19,563 bases of DNA from Frankiaceae bacterium (GCA_030840515.1 JAVEEJ010000195.1:1-19563); one strand, 5' to 3'. Counted from the first letter of the stretch, positions 7,194-14,266 are shown. Notes: generated from the sequence alone by a model not told the origin. A program made the numbers and translations.

Positions 7194-7637
7194 TCAGCCT
7201 CTGGGTCGCAGCTCGACGCGGTCGAGCAGGTCGTGCAGCCGCTCGGCTCCCAGGCCGACGGCGAACCACAGGGGCGCGTACGACGGGCGCACGAGACCGC
7301 GCCAGTGCCGCGGCTCGGGCTTCACGCCACGCGCTCTCCCGTAGTCCCACGGAATCTCGCCGCTGACCTTTTTGATCGCCGCGCCACTGGCCGCCTCGAC
7401 GGCGTAGATGCCGGCTGCCCACAGCGCGCCGCGCCGCCACCACGGCCAGCCGCGCACCCGGTCGTGAACCGGTTCCAGCAGGTAGGCAGCGCTGCCGTAG
7501 ATGGGCAGCATCCACAGGTACGTCGTACCCGTCAGCCGCCAGTTCTTGTCCCGCCCGTGGCTGCGCACCCCGGTCGTGACGACCTCGCTCGCCATGCCGG
7601 CCAGGCCGTAGACGAGAGCCCGCGTCGCGCGTCGCAC
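7194..7637 (-). CDS. CmpB-like (putative ABC transporter type IV) small membrane protein
   Basis: A 147-residue membrane protein with about three hydrophobic segments. The pattern TGTTYLWMLPIYG, then LEPVHDRV, IYAVEAASGAAIKK, EIPWDYG and YAPLWFAVGLGAERLHD, resembles the CmpB-like family annotated as putative ABC transporter permease; no ATPase gene is nearby and transport is unproven. The frame continues upstream to 7793, but that would overlap ogt. The GTG at 7637 is favoured because TACCGT ends 7 bases before it, as in other leaderless genes of this window. The gene is followed after 4 bases by the phosphodiesterase, which hints at a shared role in lipid or envelope metabolism (inference). 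Confidence 0.72.
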   Translation of the reverse strand: MRRATRALVYGLAGMASEVVTTGVRSHGRDKNWRLTGTTYLWMLPIYGSAAYLLEPVHDRVRGWPWWRRGALWAAGIYAVEAASGAAIKKVSGEIPWDYGRARGVKPEPRHWRGLVRPSYAPLWFAVGLGAERLHDLLDRVELRPRG

Positions 7638-7644
7638 GGCGCTG

Positions 7645-7650
7645 ACGGTA
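7645..7650 (-). promoter_or_regulatory. -10 element of the CmpB-like gene (leaderless type)
   Basis: TACCGT on the - strand ends 7 bases before GTG 7637. It probably drives the CmpB-like and phosphodiesterase genes and perhaps the two genes beyond. It lies back to back with the ogt promoter in a 52-bp divergent region. Confidence 0.5.
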
Positions 7651-7676
7651 GCGGCCCGCTTGACGCGGTGTGGCCC

Positions 7677-7682
7677 TACGTT
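7677..7682 (+). promoter_or_regulatory. -10 element of ogt (leaderless type)
   Basis: TACGTT ends 7 bases before GTG 7690. A TTGACG at 7660 is only 11 bases away, too close to be its -35. Leaderless initiation is the best reading. Confidence 0.5.
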
Positions 7683-7689
7683 CAGGTCC

Positions 7690-8232
7690 GTGTCACCACC
7701 TCCGCTCCGCCCAAGCCGCGACCACGCCCTCGACGTCGCGGTTGCCGCCCACGACACGGCTGTGGGGACGCTCTCGCTGGCGTGGGGAGCCACCGGCCTG
7801 CTCGCCTGCAGCTACGCCGGAGTGGAAGCAGTGACCGCTGCCGTGTCGTCCGCCGGCTCTTGCCGCAACAGCCGCTTCCTCGACCGGCTGGACCAGGTGC
7901 GCCGGGCGCTCGACGGCTACCTGTCGGGGCGCCGCCGCGAGATAGCGCTGCCCGTCGACCTGCGCTTGGCGACGCCGTTCGGGCGCCGAGTGCTCGAGGC
8001 GACAGCGGGGATCGAGTACGGCGCCACCGCGAGCTACGGGGCCATCGCCGCCGAGATCGGCAGCCCGCGAGCATCCCGTGCGGTCGGGGCCGCGCTCGGC
8101 GCCAACCCCGTCTGCATCGTGGTCCCCTGCCATCGCGTGCTGCGCACCGGAGGGGCGCTCGGCGGATACGCCGGAGGGCTGGATGCCAAGCGCTACCTGC
8201 TGGCCCTGGAGACCGGGCGCCGCACCGGCTAG
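7690..8232 (+). CDS. ogt: Methylated-DNA--[protein]-cysteine S-methyltransferase
   Basis: A 180-residue suicide DNA repair protein that moves the methyl group from O6-methylguanine to its own cysteine. The C-terminal domain shows the helix-turn-helix part TASYGAIAAEIGSPRASRAVGAALGANP (110-140, interrupted here only by position), the active site VPCHRVL with Cys147, and GGYAGGLDAKRYLLALE. The N-terminal ribonuclease-like domain (to about 90) is more variable. Length fits the family (150-180). GTG 7690 is chosen because TACGTT lies 7 bases upstream; an in-frame TTG at 7660 would add ten poorly supported residues. The stop overlaps the stop of the facing DUF4328 gene by four bases (CTAG). Confidence 0.93.
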   Translation: MSPPPLRPSRDHALDVAVAAHDTAVGTLSLAWGATGLLACSYAGVEAVTAAVSSAGSCRNSRFLDRLDQVRRALDGYLSGRRREIALPVDLRLATPFGRRVLEATAGIEYGATASYGAIAAEIGSPRASRAVGAALGANPVCIVVPCHRVLRTGGALGGYAGGLDAKRYLLALETGRRTG

Positions 8233-8984
8233 GCCGACGGGTCCTCCACCGCATCGCGCTGGTGCTTCGTCAGAACGTGGACGAGGAGTGCGGTCAGCGC
8301 CCAGACCACGGCACCGAGCAGGTCGGAGAAGGCGATGAAGTCGTAAGCGCTTCGACGCGAACCGGCCGTGGACGCGTTGGACAGCATCACATCGCCGACG
8401 CCCGCGAAGACGTAGGAGCTGATCAGCCAGAGTCCCCACCACCAGTCCACGAGGGTCCGGCTGCCCGCGCCGCTGCCGCTCCACGCGTCGTTGACGATCT
8501 GCTTCGGACGCCACAGGTTGAGCACAGGCACGAACCAGGCCCCTACGGTCCAGCCGCTGTTGAAGCGCTGGCGCAGCAGGCCGAGCCGGTCGGCGTTGCG
8601 CACGACGCGCCGGAGCCAGAAGAAGAAGGCCACGGTGGCGCCGAGGCCGGCCAGCGCGAGCAGGATGGTGAGGGTCAGCCGCAACCCGTGGACGGACGAC
8701 GCATCGGTGTCGCCGTCGCCGATCGCGCCGGCCGACTTCAACGCTGCCACGGCCTGCGTGAGCTGCAGGAGCGCAGCGGCAGCCAACCCGCCGACGGCCA
8801 GTGCGCCGAGCAGGCTGACCGGCTCCCCCGTCACGCCAGGCGGGAGCTTCGGCTGGGAGACCACCGCCAGGCAGTCGAAGGCCGGACGCGCGACCTCCCC
8901 GACGGGGGCCGCGCAGGAGGGACAGCGCCACGCCCCGACGGGCATCGTGAATCCGCAGCGGGCGCAAGTCACAGGAGACTCCAT
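8229..8984 (-). CDS. Zinc-ribbon DUF4328 membrane protein
   Basis: A 251-residue protein. The N-terminus carries a small zinc ribbon, C7-x2-C10 and C21-x2-C24. Hydrophobic segments then lie at about 56-78, 103-128, 177-200 and 222-243, with the DUF4328 hallmark GWTVGAWFVPVLNLWRP and the following KQIVNDAW between the second and third. The function of the family is unknown. The ATG start has no strong Shine-Dalgarno sequence and no TANNNT box close by. It may be transcribed from the rhodanese gene 97 bases upstream, although a hairpin lies between them. Its TAG stop shares four bases with the stop of ogt on the other strand. Confidence 0.85.
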   Translation of the reverse strand: MESPVTCARCGFTMPVGAWRCPSCAAPVGEVARPAFDCLAVVSQPKLPPGVTGEPVSLLGALAVGGLAAAALLQLTQAVAALKSAGAIGDGDTDASSVHGLRLTLTILLALAGLGATVAFFFWLRRVVRNADRLGLLRQRFNSGWTVGAWFVPVLNLWRPKQIVNDAWSGSGAGSRTLVDWWWGLWLISSYVFAGVGDVMLSNASTAGSRRSAYDFIAFSDLLGAVVWALTALLVHVLTKHQRDAVEDPSA

Positions 8985-8999
8985 CGTCTGAGGTCGGCT

Positions 9000-9017
9000 G
9001 CCGATTCAGGCATCGGC
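9000..9017 (-). terminator. Small hairpin between the rhodanese and DUF4328 genes
   Basis: GCCGAT (9000-9005) and ATCGGC (9012-9017) pair perfectly over 6 bp with a 6-base loop. It lies 65 bases past the rhodanese stop, with no T tract. It may be a weak or partial terminator. Confidence 0.3.
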
Positions 9018-9081
9018 TGCTGGACATTCGGTGCGGTGGGGCATCTTCCTCCACCCGCCGAGAGCATCCCGCGCGGGCCGG

Positions 9082-9402
9082 TCACAGGACGGTCGGCGCG
9101 CCGCCGGACTCGCTCACCATGGGCAGGCCCTGCTGCGCCCAGGCCTCCATGCCGCCGTCGACGTTCGCTGCGGGGCGACCCTGGGCCGCGAGCCACGCGC
9201 TGACCTGTGCTGAGCGCATGCCGGACCGACACACGACGTACACGTCGCCGGCAGGGACTTCCCCCACCCGACCCTCGATCTGGCTCATCGGGATGTGCAG
9301 CGCCCCCGGCGCGTGACCGGCGTCCCACTCGTGCTGCTCCCGCACGTCGAGCAGCGGTGCGTCCTGGGGGATCTGCAGCGGGTCGACGGAGGGGATGGTC
9401 AT
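9082..9402 (-). CDS. Single-domain rhodanese-like sulfurtransferase
   Basis: A 106-residue single rhodanese domain that would carry sulfane sulfur as a persulfide on Cys58. The active-site loop is VVCRSGMRS (C-R-S-G-M-R, six residues as in sulfur-accepting rhodaneses), preceded by LLDVREQHEWDAGHAPGALHIPMSQ and followed by NVDGGMEAWAQQGLP. It is cytoplasmic with no signal peptide. The frame is open upstream, but ATG 9402 has a perfect AGGAGG at 9409-9414 with a 6-base spacer. It follows the glycosylase gene by 55 bases. Confidence 0.93.
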   Translation of the reverse strand: MTIPSVDPLQIPQDAPLLDVREQHEWDAGHAPGALHIPMSQIEGRVGEVPAGDVYVVCRSGMRSAQVSAWLAAQGRPAANVDGGMEAWAQQGLPMVSESGGAPTVL

Positions 9403-9408
9403 CGACGG

Positions 9409-9414
9409 CCTCCT
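9409..9414 (-). promoter_or_regulatory. Ribosome binding site of the rhodanese gene
   Basis: AGGAGG on the - strand, 6 bases before ATG 9402. It decides the start against longer in-frame readings that run into the glycosylase gene. Confidence 0.75.
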
Positions 9415-9457
9415 GGGGGCGACGGGCGGGCAGCGGACATGGTGCCAGCAGCCGTTG

Positions 9458-10318
9458 TCACTTGAGCAGCCGTGACAGGCGCCGGTCGGCCAGCGGCTTG
9501 CCGCCCGTCTGGCAGGTGGCGCAGTACTGTAGCGAGGAGTCCGCGAACGAGACCTCACGGACGACGTCGTCGCACTCCGGGCAGCGCTGCCCGGTCCGGC
9601 CGTGCACCCGCATCCCCACCCGCTTGGCGTCCTTGAGCTCAGTCGTGGGGAGTCCCTGCGAGCGTTGCACCGCATCGCGCAGGGTCTCCACGATCGCGGC
9701 GTGCAGCCGGCTCACCTCGTCGGCGCTGAGGTTGGAGGCGGGCCGGAAGGGCGAGAGCTTCGCGACGTGCAGCACCTCGTCGCTGTAGGCGTTGCCTATC
9801 CCGGCGATCTTGCTCTGATCGCGGAGTACGCCCTTGACCTGGCTACGGTCCGAGCCGAGCAGCGCTGCGAGCCAGTCGACGGTGAACTCCTCCGACATCG
9901 GGTCGACCCCGAGCCGTGCTACGCCAGGCACCTCCTCCGCCGAGTGCACGACGTACACGGCCAGGCGTTTGCGCGTCCCCTGCTCGGTCAGGTCGAACCC
10001 GCCACCGCCCGAGAGGTGGACGCGCAGGCCCATCGGCCCCTTCCCCGGTTTCAGCGGCGTGCTGGGCAGCTCGTCGCGCCAGCGCAGCCAGCCCGCCCTG
10101 GCCAGGTGGAAGACCAGGTGCAGCCCGCCCACGTCGAGGTCGAGGAACTTGCCGTGTCGCCGTACTCCGTCCACGGTCATGCCGACCAGCGCGGTCACCG
10201 GGGGGTCGTAGGTCTTGAGCACCTCGATGCCCGCGACGTCGACCCGGGTGACGGCTTGGCCGACTGCGTGCTCGCGCAGGAATCCCCCGAGGGACTCGAC
10301 TTCTGGCAGCTCGGGCAC
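9458..10318 (-). CDS. Fpg/Nei family DNA glycosylase/AP lyase
   Basis: A 286-residue base-excision repair enzyme. It begins MPELPEVE: Pro2 is the Schiff-base nucleophile after removal of Met, with catalytic Glu3. Lys57 lies in RRHGKFLDLDVG. The helix-two-turn-helix region is LRDQSKIAGIGNAYSDEVL (166-184). The C-terminal zinc finger is CPEC (246-249) and CATC (266-269), followed by QTGGKPLADRR. Substrate choice (8-oxoguanine, formamidopyrimidine or oxidised pyrimidine) cannot be told from the sequence. The residues after FH (LARAGWLRW) differ from the HLxMSG loop of standard Fpg, fitting the second actinobacterial Fpg/Nei subgroup. GTG 10318 is fixed by the invariant MPELPE. Confidence 0.93.
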   Translation of the reverse strand: MPELPEVESLGGFLREHAVGQAVTRVDVAGIEVLKTYDPPVTALVGMTVDGVRRHGKFLDLDVGGLHLVFHLARAGWLRWRDELPSTPLKPGKGPMGLRVHLSGGGGFDLTEQGTRKRLAVYVVHSAEEVPGVARLGVDPMSEEFTVDWLAALLGSDRSQVKGVLRDQSKIAGIGNAYSDEVLHVAKLSPFRPASNLSADEVSRLHAAIVETLRDAVQRSQGLPTTELKDAKRVGMRVHGRTGQRCPECDDVVREVSFADSSLQYCATCQTGGKPLADRRLSRLLK

Positions 10319-10324
10319 GCGGCG

Positions 10325-10330
10325 AGGCTA
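10325..10330 (-). promoter_or_regulatory. -10 element of the Fpg/Nei gene (leaderless type)
   Basis: TAGCCT on the - strand ends 6 bases before GTG 10318. The gene can therefore be transcribed separately although it lies only 29 bases after the dehalogenase stop. Confidence 0.45.
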
Positions 10331-10347
10331 TGCCGTAACCGACCCGG

Positions 10348-11244
10348 CTAGGTCGAGGCGATGAGGTCCACGACGACCTGGGCCAGCTCGGGACCGGCGT
10401 CCTCCTGCAGGAAGTGCCCGGCGCCGGTGATGGTCGGGTGCCGCAGACCACCGGCGCCCGGCACGCGCTTCTGGAAGAGCCGCTCGGCTCCGCGCGTGAT
10501 GGGGTCAGAGTCGCTGAACGCGGTCAGGAACGGCTTGTCCCACTTCTCCAGCACCCGCCACGCGGCCTGGTTCTCAGCCGCGCCGGGCGCGTCCAGCGCC
10601 TGCGGGATGAGGCCCGGCATGGCGCGCGGCCCCGCCTTGTAGGACGGGGACGGGTAGGGCGCGTCGTACGCCGCTCGCTCCTCGTCCGCCAGCGCGCGCA
10701 GCGTCGCGCCGTCGACGAGGAAGCCGACGGGCAGGTCCTCGGTGCGCTGGACGAAGTCGTGGAAGCGCCACCACACGTCGGGCAGCCGGACCGTCCCGTC
10801 GGGCAACCCCGTGTTGGCCGCCACCACTCGAGCGAAGCGCGTGGGCGCCTCAGCCAGCACCCGCAGCCCGATGAGGCCGCCCCAGTCCTGGCAGACGAGC
10901 GTGATGTCCTCGAGCCCGAGCCGGTCGAGGACCGCCTCTGCGGTCCACGCCACCTGCGCGGCGTAGCTGTGGTCCGCGACCTGCGCGGGCTTGTCCGAGC
11001 GGCCGAAGCCCACGAGGTCGACGGCCACCGCCCTGAGCCCGGCGGAAGCCAGCACCGGGAGCATGAAGCGGTAGAGGTAGGACCACGACGGCTCGCCGTG
11101 CAGCAGCAGCACGACGGGGCCGTCGGCCGGGCCGGCGCTGACCGACGCGACGCGGATGCCGCCGGTGAGGTCGACGTACTCGGGAGCGAGATCCCAGTCG
11201 GGAAGCCCGAGAAAGCGCTCATCGGGGGTGCGCAGCAGCTCCAC
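10348..11244 (-). CDS. Haloalkane dehalogenase (alpha/beta hydrolase, HLD-I like)
   Basis: A 298-residue alpha/beta hydrolase predicted to cleave carbon-halogen bonds of haloalkanes hydrolytically. The oxyanion-hole motif is HGEPSWSYLYR (49-59). The nucleophile elbow is CQDWGG, with Asp120 and the halide-binding Trp121 beside it. The acid is Asp247 in FSDSDPIT and the base His277 in GAGHFLQED. The Asp after the main strand 6 position (SDSDP) and HGEP point to the DhlA/DhmA-like subfamily I. Epoxide hydrolases share the fold, but the QDWGG-plus-HGEPSW set favours a dehalogenase. GTG 11244 has a TAGAGT box 8 bases upstream. The natural substrate is unknown. Confidence 0.88.
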   Translation of the reverse strand: MELLRTPDERFLGLPDWDLAPEYVDLTGGIRVASVSAGPADGPVVLLLHGEPSWSYLYRFMLPVLASAGLRAVAVDLVGFGRSDKPAQVADHSYAAQVAWTAEAVLDRLGLEDITLVCQDWGGLIGLRVLAEAPTRFARVVAANTGLPDGTVRLPDVWWRFHDFVQRTEDLPVGFLVDGATLRALADEERAAYDAPYPSPSYKAGPRAMPGLIPQALDAPGAAENQAAWRVLEKWDKPFLTAFSDSDPITRGAERLFQKRVPGAGGLRHPTITGAGHFLQEDAGPELAQVVVDLIAST

Positions 11245-11252
11245 GCCGCCCG

Positions 11253-11258
11253 ACTCTA
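11253..11258 (-). promoter_or_regulatory. -10 element of the dehalogenase gene (leaderless type)
   Basis: TAGAGT on the - strand ends 8 bases before GTG 11244. No Shine-Dalgarno sequence is convincing, so a leaderless transcript is likely. Confidence 0.5.
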
Positions 11259-11286
11259 GGCCCGTGTCATCGTGTCGATGCGGGTG

Positions 11287-12351
11287 TCATCCTGGCGTCG
11301 GTTCGGCGAAGCGCAGTCCCATCCGTGGCAGCAGCACCAGCAGTGAGCGCAGCGCCGCGGCCGAGGTTCTCCGGTCGCCCCCGCCGTCATGCATCAGCAC
11401 GATGCTGCCCGGCCGAGCCGCTTCCAGCACCCGCGCCACGATGACGCGCGCCGCGGGCCGCTGCCAGTCGCGCGGGTCGACGGTCCACTTCAAGGGAGTC
11501 ATGCCCTGCTCACGAGCAAGCCGCTCCACCATCGGTGACCAGGCACCGCCGGGTGCCCTGAACCAGGTGGGGCGTTGACCGGTGGCGACCCAGACGGCCT
11601 GGGCACCCGCGGCGATCTGACCGCGGGCCACGGCGAGCGGCTCGGTCGCAAGGTGCTCGTCGTGGCTCTCGGTGTGGTCGCAGAGCACGTGGCCCTCCCG
11701 GACGATGCGCCGCACCAGGTCCGGATGGCGGCGTGCCTCTCGTCCGATGACGCAGAAGACCGCATGCACATGCCGCTGCCGCAGAAGGTTGAGCACCTGC
11801 GGCGTCCACGTCGGGTCGGGCCCGTCGTCGAAGGTCAGCAGAACCGAGCCCGGGATCCGCAGCGGGCCGTGCTTGCTCGGACGGATCACCCGGCGACTGA
11901 CGACCTCGCCGCTGACCGCCCCGACGCGCAGCTCGACGATGCCCGGGGCACCGGGAAGGTAGAGGCCGGCGTGGGTGTCGGCGTGAGACTGCACCCGGCG
12001 GCGCACGAGGCGTTCGACCTGGTCGCGTCCCTGCACGACGCTCAACGCGGCGCCCTCGGGGACCTCGTCGGCGAGGCTGACGGGCTGACCCGCCCATTTC
12101 ACCCGTGGCGGGAAGGCGGTGGGCCGCAGCACGCGGTGCGTCCGTGCAGACAGCAGTCGCCCGCTGCGAAGCCTGATCCCCTGGATGGCCAACAGGTCGG
12201 CGACCGGGCGCACGACCGGCGCACGGTAGGCGATCACGGCGGATGGCTCAGGTGCTGCGGCAATCGACCCGTCGGCCATCTGCAGCTGGACGAGGGCGGT
12301 GCTGAGCGCAGCGACGATCGCCGCACCGATCAGGCGTGCCGAGCGGATCAC
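11287..12351 (-). CDS. Secreted or membrane-anchored polysaccharide deacetylase (NodB family)
   Basis: A 354-residue carbohydrate esterase 4 protein expected to remove N- or O-acetyl groups from peptidoglycan or another cell-surface glycan outside the membrane. From GTG 12351, residues 1-33 form a signal peptide or anchor (SARLIGAAIVAALSTALVQ). The NodB domain starts near 169: LTFDDGPDP (Asp175, Asp176), the metal site His226-x3-His230 in DHTESHDEH, RAPGG (265-269), VDPRDW (291-296) and VLMHDGGG with His321. The 130 residues between are unassigned. The frame runs further upstream: GTG 12447 would add 32 cytoplasmic residues. Neither start has a good ribosome site, so the N-terminus is uncertain. 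Confidence 0.88.
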   Translation of the reverse strand: MIRSARLIGAAIVAALSTALVQLQMADGSIAAAPEPSAVIAYRAPVVRPVADLLAIQGIRLRSGRLLSARTHRVLRPTAFPPRVKWAGQPVSLADEVPEGAALSVVQGRDQVERLVRRRVQSHADTHAGLYLPGAPGIVELRVGAVSGEVVSRRVIRPSKHGPLRIPGSVLLTFDDGPDPTWTPQVLNLLRQRHVHAVFCVIGREARRHPDLVRRIVREGHVLCDHTESHDEHLATEPLAVARGQIAAGAQAVWVATGQRPTWFRAPGGAWSPMVERLAREQGMTPLKWTVDPRDWQRPAARVIVARVLEAARPGSIVLMHDGGGDRRTSAAALRSLLVLLPRMGLRFAEPTPG

Positions 12352-12471
12352 TAGTGGCCCATCGAAGTCTCGTCGTGCGGTGGTTGTCGGTGCAGCCGTC
12401 AGGCAGACGCGCTCAAGGGTGACGAGGTTGTCCGTGCTGTCGTGCACGCCGAGTATGGAGCCGGATCGACA

Positions 12472-12536
12472 GTGATTCCGGGAGAACAGCGATTCCCGCA
12501 CGGCGATTTTTGGAGAACCGCAATTCCTGGAGAACA
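12472..12536. repeat. Imperfect 17-bp tandem repeat in the deacetylase/marR control region
   Basis: Four units start at 12472, 12489, 12503 and 12520: GTGATTCCGGGAGAACA, a degenerate 14-base copy, GCGATTTTTGGAGAACC and GCAATTCCTGGAGAACA. The shared core is G(C/T)RATTNNNGGAGAAC. Each full unit contains TTCC-x-GGAGAA, a slightly offset dyad. The array ends 24 bases before the marR -10 box, a position expected for operator or activator sites. Confidence 0.75.
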
Positions 12537-12560
12537 CCCTTCTGGTGCCGTGAATCTCCG

Positions 12561-12566
12561 TACGCT
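12561..12566 (+). promoter_or_regulatory. -10 element of the marR gene (leaderless type)
   Basis: TACGCT ends 6 bases before GTG 12573, so the transcript should begin at the start codon. The tandem repeats lie just upstream where a -35 would be. Confidence 0.55.
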
Positions 12567-12572
12567 CGCCAC

Positions 12573-13016
12573 GTGTCCAACCGCCCCCTCGACGAGCGCG
12601 AGATGGCGGCCTGGCACGGGTTCATTCGCGCGCACGCGGTCGTGGTGCGCCGGCTCTCCGCTGAGCTGGAGGCCGAACACGGCCTGTCGCTGCCGTCCTA
12701 CGAGGTGCTCGCGCACTTGTCCGACGCGCCCGGCAGGCGGTTGAGGATGAGCGAGCTCGCGGCGCACGCCACCTTGTCGCCGAGTGGCCTGACCCGCCTG
12801 GTCGACCGGCTCGAGCGCGAGGGCCTGGTGCGCCGTGAGAAGTGCGAGACGGATGCCCGCGTCGTCTACGCCGCGTTGACCGCGGCGGGGCAGACCCGCA
12901 TCGAGACAGCCTGGCCGACGCACCTCCGTGGGGTCCGTGAGCACATGGTCGACCGGCTCAGCCCGAGCGAGCAGGCGACACTAGGCCGCACCATGACGCG
13001 GCTGCAGGAGTCCTGA
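12573..13016 (+). CDS. MarR-family transcriptional regulator
   Basis: A 147-residue winged-helix regulator of usual MarR length. The recognition part runs LPSYEVLAHLSDAPGRRLRM, then SELAAHATLSPSGLTRLVDRLEREGLVRRE, and the wing is CETDARVVYAALTAAG, with the family's D-x-R core. MarR dimers usually bind palindromes near their own promoter and respond to phenolic or redox ligands. It is divergent from the polysaccharide deacetylase gene, with 221 bases between the start codons, and the tandem repeats there are candidate operators for both. GTG 12573 is supported by TACGCT; an internal ATG at 12603 would shorten it by ten residues. Confidence 0.92.
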   Translation: MSNRPLDEREMAAWHGFIRAHAVVVRRLSAELEAEHGLSLPSYEVLAHLSDAPGRRLRMSELAAHATLSPSGLTRLVDRLEREGLVRREKCETDARVVYAALTAAGQTRIETAWPTHLRGVREHMVDRLSPSEQATLGRTMTRLQES

Positions 13017-13023
13017 CCGTCGG

Positions 13024-14235
13024 CTAGAAGGCGCCGACCCCATTCGGGGTGCCGAGCCCTGTCGGTCCGTCGTACCCGCTCACCGAGGTGCACAGGTAGC
13101 TGCCACCACACGAGCCGTTGCTGCCCGACGTGACGTCGTGAAGCGACCCGCTCGGAGCCGAGTACGGCGTGGCCGCTGGGTTCGCGACACCCGTGTGACC
13201 CGCGAGTGCGTAGACGCCGGCGATGATCGGGGCGCTGGCGCTGGTGCCGCCGAACACCATCCACCCGCTGCTGCGCTGGTACTTCGTCGAGTCGTAGACG
13301 GCCACGCCCGTGTTGGGGTCGGCCACGGCCGAGACGTCGGCGACGGTGCGCTTCGTGCTGCAGCCGGTGTCGTGCTGCCAGCTCGGCTTGGCGTTGTAGG
13401 CCGAGCAGCCGGACCCGGCTCCGCTCCAGGCGCGCTCGCTGTAGGTCGCCCCCGACTTGGTGAGCGAGGTGCCGCCAACGGCCGTCACGAAGGCCGACGA
13501 AGCCGGGTACTCGGCGCCGTACCCGGAGTCCCCGCTGCTCACGGTGATCGCGTGCCCGGGGTGGTTGTAGTACTGGCCGTAGCTCCCGTCGCTCGCATCG
13601 CCGCCGCCGTAGGAGTTGCTGATCGCCTCGCCGCCGAGGGTCGCCGCCGTTCCCACCGCCATGCCGAGGTTGGCGAAGGAGTTGGAGTCGGCCTCGACCA
13701 GCAGGATGTTGCAGAGCGGGCAGATGGCCGAGGCCATGTCGAGGTCGAGCGAGATCTCTTGGGCCCAGCCGCCGTCGAGCCGTGGGTAGGTGGTGCCGCC
13801 GCGCTGGTCGGACTTGGCGAAGCACGCGCTCGTGGAGGCGTTGACCGTCGCCGGCGTGCAGGCGAGGAGAGCCGGGATCCCGAACGTGGAGCGGTACTTG
13901 TTCACGTCGGCGAACGCGGTCGGGTCGTCGTACGCGTCCACGATCGCGATGGTCTGGCCCGCGCCGCTGCCTGCGGCTGCCCCAGCGAGCCCGTAGGCGG
14001 CCCGGAGGTCGCTGGGTCCGTAGCCCGACGGCGTTCCTGACGTGGTCGGCTTGCCCTTCGGGTCGACCCGCACCCAAGCCGAGCAGGCCGCGGTCAGGCC
14101 TCCGGTCGCCCGGGCGCAGACCCGCTCCGCGCGGTGTGCCTGACCGCTCGCGGAAGGAGCCCCGCTAGCAGCCGGGGCCACGACGCCCAGTCCGCTGACG
14201 GCGATCAGGACGGGAACGAGCTGTCGAACGCGCAC
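13024..14235 (-). CDS. Secreted sedolisin-type serine-carboxyl protease (S53) with short N-terminus
   Basis: A 403-residue exported protease. Residues 1-25 are a signal peptide (VRQLVPVLIAVSGLG, cleavage near ASG-AP). The sedolisin catalytic residues are all present: Glu160 and Asp164 in WAQEISLDLD, the oxyanion Asp236 in SSGDSG, and Ser332 in GGTSASAP. The C-terminal DVTSGSNG with GYDGPTGLGTPNG fits the calcium site. Ten cysteines (40, 51, 126, 138, 172, 175, 277, 292, 376, 382) suggest disulfides. The large activation pro-domain (~150-180 residues) of classic sedolisins is absent: only ~50 residues separate the signal from the catalytic domain at about YGPSDLRAAYGL. GTG 14235 has a GGGGAG ribosome site. 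It converges on the marR gene with 7 bases between stops. Confidence 0.9.
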   Translation of the reverse strand: MRVRQLVPVLIAVSGLGVVAPAASGAPSASGQAHRAERVCARATGGLTAACSAWVRVDPKGKPTTSGTPSGYGPSDLRAAYGLAGAAAGSGAGQTIAIVDAYDDPTAFADVNKYRSTFGIPALLACTPATVNASTSACFAKSDQRGGTTYPRLDGGWAQEISLDLDMASAICPLCNILLVEADSNSFANLGMAVGTAATLGGEAISNSYGGGDASDGSYGQYYNHPGHAITVSSGDSGYGAEYPASSAFVTAVGGTSLTKSGATYSERAWSGAGSGCSAYNAKPSWQHDTGCSTKRTVADVSAVADPNTGVAVYDSTKYQRSSGWMVFGGTSASAPIIAGVYALAGHTGVANPAATPYSAPSGSLHDVTSGSNGSCGGSYLCTSVSGYDGPTGLGTPNGVGAF

Positions 14236-14266
14236 GGAGATCTCCCCAGGTCAGCGGATGACCGCG

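Noticed and set aside
7660..7665. TTGACG as -35 of ogt
   Set aside because: Only 11 bases separate it from TACGTT; a functional spacer is about 16-18.
7140..9203. 687-codon open frame on the + strand
   Set aside because: It crosses four recognised genes on both strands and its product is Arg/Pro/Ala-rich without motifs.
12352..12537. 62-residue extension of the deacetylase to the GTG at 12537
   Set aside because: It would cover the tandem repeats, and the signal-peptide-like stretch begins at 12351. GTG 12447 remains possible and is mentioned with the gene.
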